From the NCBI GenBank assembly GCA_034509425.1, contig JAVTVJ010000789.1:62001-126000 (forward strand): a stretch of 64,000 bases of DNA, written 5' to 3'. This document shows positions 58,892-64,000 of the stretch, piece after piece. The translations under genes and the position numbers were made by a program. The notes below the pieces were generated by a model. The model searched no databases. It saw only the letters and a program-made list of their open reading frames with translations, and was not told where the DNA came from. Every line of letters starts with the position of its first letter. Within the stretch, counting starts at the first letter, position 1. The DNA is from Eopsaltria australis (taxonomy: Eukaryota > Chordata > Aves > Passeriformes > Petroicidae).

Positions 58892-60540
58892 AGTCCAAGG
58901 TGGAACCGCAATGTTTATAAAATGGGTCACTGAATTATACATAAAAATATTTTCCTTGTGGATGCAATTACTTCCTGGACTTGTTATTCCACAGATGCTT
59001 AAGTTCGCCTCAAGCAGCTCCAATAAATGCTTTACAGTCTGCAAGATCAACAGTAGCAGCGCTGGAGCGGATTGAGCAGCGCTGGTTCAAATTTGTCAGA
59101 AAACCACACAGTGTTTTCATGCGCACGTTTTAGAAACCCAAACAAAACCATTCCCAACCGTCGTGCTCCCTTTCCTTACGCTTCTTAATGGCTTTCACAT
59201 GAGCTCCTCCAGACACGGGCACAGCCCCAGGGGCTCCAAACACCCAAAAGCTCCGGGGAGCTCCCGGGAGGGGACAGGGACAGAGCAAGGGGTGGCACCT
59301 CCCGTCCCTGCCTCCCGGATTTTCGCATCCCGTCCTCCTGCAAGGTCTGGCTTAGGGACCCGGGGGGCAGCGGGATGTGCGAGGGGCTTAGGAGGCTTTC
59401 CCAAGGGAAATGAATTTCGGGAGCACGGGGTCAGCCCTACCTGCTGGGTGACTGAGAGTTCAGGGGCTGCGGGGGTTTAAAAGTGCAGGGACAGCATCCC
59501 AGAGGAGCTGCAGCAAAGCTGGTGGGAAGGGAAGGGAGCTCCGTGCCATGGGCACAGGGCTCTGAGTTAACTCCCATGGCAAGGACACGTTTTTGGGGTT
59601 TTGTCTCCTCTATCCAGTCACAAAGTTCAGAGAAACTCCAAGATTTTTCTAATGTATGTAAAGGCCCCTGAATAAAATCCTGGTGCACCCTGAGCTTCCA
59701 AAACCTCCAATCCACTTTGGTTGAATTGAAGATGTTTAGTGTCGCTTTCAGTGATATTGAATGGGAAAGCAATTGAGGGCTGGGGTGTTGGGGACACCCC
59801 AGGATCATGGGACAGAGCTCTACCATTAAAATAATTTAGTATCTGCCCAGAAATCTTCAAGAGTCACTGCAGGACTAACAGGTGGCTGTAACAAGATTAT
59901 CCCATTTACAGATCAGCAGTGGGGCAGAAATGTGATTTCAGGTCTCTGCTTTCACTCCAAATTTCATCCACGAGGTTTTCTGACAGCAGGATAAACAGGT
60001 TAAAAGGTGCCTGTAAAAATGGGCTTCTCAGAAGCTCCTGATCCTCCTGCTTCAAGGATGCAGCTGCCTCCCACTGGCCCTCGTATGGGAATCCCAGCTC
60101 ATCTCAGCCTTTTTATAGGATACTGCAGCAGAGGGAGGGAGAAAGCAGCATCAGCTCTGCCCAAAGTCCCAAATTAGGCACAAAAACCCCAAAAAATTAA
60201 CATTCCTGCCCTGGATCCCAGCCAGGGGATGGAGCAGTTCAGGAGATGGGGATGCAGTCACCAGCAAAGAGTTGCAGGGTCTGTGGGTCCCAGTGCAAAA
60301 CTCCAGGGAAACGGCTGTGGCCAAAGGTGGGAAAAGCAGGGGCCCTGCACCTCAGTCCTGGGGATGGTCCTGACAGGCTTGGAAATGCCAAGAGCATTTC
60401 CCTTCCCAAGGCAAAGCTGAGAAACACCACACAAAGGTGGCCCACAGGGTGTGGGATTTCATGGGCCCCATCCAGCTCCAGGTCCCTGAACCAGCAGTGC
60501 CCAGGTTGGAGGGGTCAGATCCTGCCTCAGAGTGTGATCT
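58892..60540. other. Intergenic sequence
   Basis: About 1.6 kb; a moderately CpG-rich part at 59200-59400. No gene, RNA or repeat recognised. Confidence 0.5.
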
Positions 60541-60551
60541 GGGGTGATGGG

Positions 60552-61075
60552 CAGGACAGTGCAGGGACAGGGGGCCCCTGGGGACAGGACAGTGCAGGGA
60601 CAGGACAGTGCAGGGACAGGAGCCTCTGGGGACAGGACAGTGCAGGAACAGGAACCCCTGGGGACAGGACAGTGCAGGGACAGGAGCCCTTGGGGACAGG
60701 ACAGTGCAGGGACAGGACAGTGCAGGGACAGGAGACCCCTGGGGACAGGACAGTGCTGGGACAGGAGCCCTTGGGGACAGGACAGTGCAGGGACAGGACA
60801 GTGCAGGGACAGGAGCCTCTGGGGACAGGACAGTGCAGGGACAGGAGCCCTTGGGGACAAGGAGCCCTTGGGGACAGGACAGTGCAGGGACAGGAGCCCC
60901 TGGGGACAGGAGCCCTTGGGGACAGGACAGTGCAGGGACAGGAGCCCCTGGGGACAGGAGCCCTTGGGGACAGGACAGTGCAGGAACAGGGGCCCTTGGG
61001 GACAGGACAGTGCAGGGACAGGACAGTGCAGGGACAGGACAGTGCAGGAACAGGAGCCCCTGGGGACACCACATC
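60552..61075 (+). repeat. Composite GGACAGGACAGTGCAG minisatellite
   Basis: More than 500 bp built from two modules: a 16-bp unit (GACAGGACAGTGCAGG) and a longer unit that adds ACAGGAGCCCCTTGGG. The modules are mixed irregularly. Both strands are free of stops over long distances, giving spurious ORFs of up to 364 codons. Confidence 0.97.
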
Positions 61076-62600
61076 ATCCCACAGAGCATCCCTGACACCT
61101 CGTGCCAGCCCTGACGGCGAACGTGCCGCAGCTCAAGTGTCCCCAACTCCCGGTGTCCCCTGGGCCCAGCACAGCCCCGTGTGGGCTCTCCCTGGCTGCT
61201 GGCACACCCCAACCCCTCTGTCCCACGCCCTGGCACCCTCCAGCCTCCCGAGCCCTCCTGATTTTGCCATTTGGAGGCGGCGGCCGCGCTCCAATGTGTT
61301 CCTCATTAGGAGGGGCAGACAGCCCAGCGCGGGAGTCTGAGCCCTAATCTCCTTTCCAGTTGGGATCCGTCAGCAGATGTACAACAAGTGCTGGGATATT
61401 TTAGCGGGCATGTGTGGGACAGAGCCACTGGGATTTTTTTGGTTTTTTTTCCAGCCAGGGGGGATGGATAAAATGCTGTGGCTCGAGGCTGTGCAGGATG
61501 GCAGGTCCAGGGAAAGCAGCTCTGCCGTGGTTTATTTTACCAAGGGCTTTGTTGGAAGAAGTGGTGATGAAGTTAACAGCCTGCGAGCTGTAATTGGCTC
61601 ACATTAAAGTAAGGAAATGATATGTTTTGTTTTCCTCTTTTTTTGGTTTTTTTTTTTCTTTTAAAATCATATTAAACAGGCAAAACCCACACAGAGCCAA
61701 GGAAGGAGCAGGCAGCAGCTCTCAGGAATTTAGGGGGGAGATTTTTTGTCCCCAGTGTAAAGAAATCCAGTCCTTGCCATCAAAGAAAAAGCAGCTTCAA
61801 AATACCCAGCAGAAGGGGGCAAGGGAAGTGGAACCCAAAAGAATCCAGGTTATGGCATCACAACAGGCACCACTCCAAAGCCTGGCCCAGCAGCTCCAAC
61901 TGGACACAGAAAAAAAAAGTGTACTTAAAATTCTCCTTCAAATAATTTTATTTATCCTGCCACCTCCCAGCAAACACAGGGTGTCAAAAACCTTGCTGCT
62001 GCCTCTGGGTGTACAGGACATTTCCTGCACTTGTTCTTAAAATCCAATTTTTAGCCCCTGTGGCTGCATCCTGGATGTGAGCTGGGCCTGGCAGTGGCAG
62101 GATTGTCACCCCAAGGTCACAGGTCACCATCAGCCCCTCAAGCCTGCCCCAGAGATATCCCTGCAAGGATTCCTGTGGATGTGCAGCCCTTTGCTCACCA
62201 AATTTTCACCCAGCACCCAAACCCCATCCTGGCTCAGCACCAGGGCACTGAGAGCCATCAGGGCCCATCCCAGTGGGAAGCAGCCACATCCCAGCTCTGG
62301 ATTTTGTGGAAAATCCAACAGCACAGCACCCCTGGGGACAGCCAGCCCTGTGTTTGTCACTGCACAGGTGACCCCAACCACAGCATCCAGGCAAGGCAGG
62401 ACAGATCCAAGGGGTGAAAAGACATTCAGGGATCCCTCCCTCTCTCAGGAGCCACCACAGCCCTGGGGACATTCAGGCTCCGGAAGAGTCTCCTGCCCTG
62501 GCACTGCTCACACCCAGAGCTGTCACAGAAAACACAGCAGGTCACAAAGCCACCACATGGCATAGGAAGCTCTGGAAACCCAGAACCTTTCCCCACGTCC
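61076..62600. other. Intergenic sequence
   Basis: About 1.5 kb. A block at 61260-61400 mixes CpG-rich and AT-rich sequence; T-runs at 61434-61450 and 61636-61660. No gene supported. Confidence 0.5.
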
Positions 62601-62610
62601 CCTTTTTTAT

Positions 62611-62796
62611 CCACTGTCCCAGTTTCACTTGTACCCACAGCCACTGGAATTTGTGGGTCACGAGATTTCATGTGACATCAGAAAAAAAACCCCCAAAATC
62701 AGGTCCACTGTCCCAGTTTCACTTGTACCCACAGCCACTGGAATTTGTGGGTCACGAGATTTCATGTGACATCAAAAAAAAACCCCAAAATCAGGT
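62611..62796 (+). repeat. 94-bp tandem duplication
   Basis: CCACTGTCCCAGTTTCACTT... at 62611 recurs at 62705, almost identical, each copy ending in an A-run and CCCCAAAATCAGG. Two copies only. Confidence 0.95.
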
Positions 62797-64000
62797 AGAA
62801 ATATCCCACTTTTGGTACAACCCCCATCCAGCTGAAGGGCACACACACCTACCAGCTCATCCCAGCTCCTGGATGAGCCAGGCTGGAAATGGGACACCAA
62901 AACCCTTCACTCCAAGCATGGGGACATGAACAGCTCTTCCACTTGCATGACAGCAAGGAAACCCCCCAAATTCAACCATTTTCTAGCTTATAAACAGCAA
63001 AAAAAAAAACCCAAATAACCTCGATGAGAAATTCTAATTTTGTTTGGAAATGTCATTTCCAAATGGCACACGAGAAATCACGCTCGGACCCAGCCTTGCT
63101 GACAGGCAAATATTTATCCCCACAAAATTTCCACATAAACCCATCACTGTTGTCAGTAGGTCTGGACTTTGGGAAGGCAGGAAAAGGGAAGCCAGGAGGC
63201 ACAGGACCCAGCAGGTCAGAGCCCCTCTCAGATCGCTGCAAGCTCCTCCAGCCTCATTCCGAGGCAAAATGCAGCTTTTTCCAACGTGCTCACAGCAAGG
63301 ATTTAATCTGATTTCAGAACTAGCTGCACCTTTTTTCCAATCCCTGCAGCCCATGCCAGCCTCTGCTCCCAGAGCCTGCAGCACCCCATCATTCAGCTCC
63401 GTGTTGGAGCGGGGAGGATCCTGTCCCACACACATTTCTCAGTCTATCAGGCAGAGTTATTCCTCTGCTCTGTGTTTGGATACTCACAAAGCCATTACCA
63501 TCCCTCGCATGCACATCCATCATCGGGCCTTCAGAAACTCCAGAGAGCCCCAAAAAACTGTTTTCCACTCACCATGCAGCCTGCCAGGCTCTGTTCTTCT
63601 ACTCTGCGTTCCTTCATCCATCGAAAGACGTTTCAGCAAGTTTGGAGTCCAACAAAATAAACAGATGGCAGCCTGAAAGGTGGTGATTTTCTGCTCTGCG
63701 GGGGGAGAGGGGTGAGGGATGCAGCCAGGGAAGAGCTGGGCTCTGTCTGCCTGGTTGGAAAAGCTAACCTGGGCTCCAGGTGCTGATGCCCACAGGGAGC
63801 TGGGGGTGCAGGTATTGTTTTCCAAAGCTGTGAGGTTTTGGGAAGCTGTGGGAGGAGCAGCTGGAGCTGCTTCCTGAGCTGGGAGTCCCCCAGTTCCACC
63901 AGCACCAGCACTCAGGGGTGCATCCAACACCAGGCCAGACCCCACCAAGCACCCACCTTCCCCCCACGTGTCCCCAGCAGCCACCAGCCACCCCCTGCAT
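62797..64000. other. Right end of the window, no gene supported
   Basis: 1.2 kb; an A10 run at 63000. The longest ORF (63044-63676) has no recognisable domain and no start or splice context that would support it. Confidence 0.5.

Noticed and set aside
60246..61340. Open reading frame of 364 codons on the + strand
   Set aside because: It is open because a minisatellite without stops fills most of it; the complementary strand is equally open. The repetitive product has no domain.
63044..63676. 210-codon ORF near the right end
   Set aside because: No recognisable domain, ordinary codon content, no promoter or splice sites around it. Considered and left out as probable chance.
1..64000. CRISPR arrays, operons, phage or bacterial insertion sequences
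   Set aside because: The tandem repeats lack unique spacers of constant length and the genes are spliced vertebrate genes.

Overview
This is nuclear DNA from a vertebrate, almost certainly a bird. The evidence is several truncated CR1-type LINE copies ending in the typical ATTCTGTGATTCT tail, a candidate avian-type solo LTR, short introns, high GC with many minisatellites (microchromosome-like), and two spliced genes whose protein sequence I recognise. Gene order matches the vertebrate FAM163B - ADAMTSL2 - MYMK block (human 9q34.2; chicken chromosome 17 from memory). Nothing here is bacterial: there are no operons, CRISPR arrays or phage genes.

Layout. (1) 1-1160: AT-rich end with two AATAAA signals on the + strand, probably the 3' UTR of FAM163B (inferred from synteny; no FAM163B coding sequence is in the window). 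(2) 1655-29670, minus strand: complete ADAMTSL2, with 18 coding exons of which every junction can be placed, one inferred 5' non-coding exon, a TATA box inside a CpG-rich promoter at 29.7 kb, and a 3' UTR with AATAAA at 1673-1678. It encodes a secreted 963-966 aa matrix protein: signal peptide, TSP1, ADAMTS-like cysteine-rich/spacer part, N-glycan-rich insert, six more TSP1 repeats and a PLAC domain. The two neighbours at this end are tail to tail. (3) 30.1-38.1 kb: non-coding gap between the divergent ADAMTSL2 and MYMK promoters. (4) 38208-45472, plus strand: complete MYMK (myomaker), 5 coding exons, 220 aa, the muscle-specific membrane fusion protein of myoblasts. (5) 46.0-64.0 kb: no coding gene that I can support. 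It holds minisatellites, a decamer array, and a CpG-rich block at 55.6-56.2 kb with a perfect CRE palindrome and a TATA box that looks regulatory. SLC2A6, the next gene expected from synteny, was not found.

The introns carry most of the unusual sequence: a 52-bp tandem array with alternating unit types, a run of about 21 A-tracts phased at about 11 bp (predicted curved DNA), a long purine strand, and two tandem splice acceptors that should create small protein isoforms. The genes do not form a pathway. ADAMTSL2 acts in extracellular matrix/TGF-beta regulation and MYMK in myoblast fusion; their adjacency is old synteny. I see no sign of a new biological system. The points of interest are DNA-structural and splice-level.
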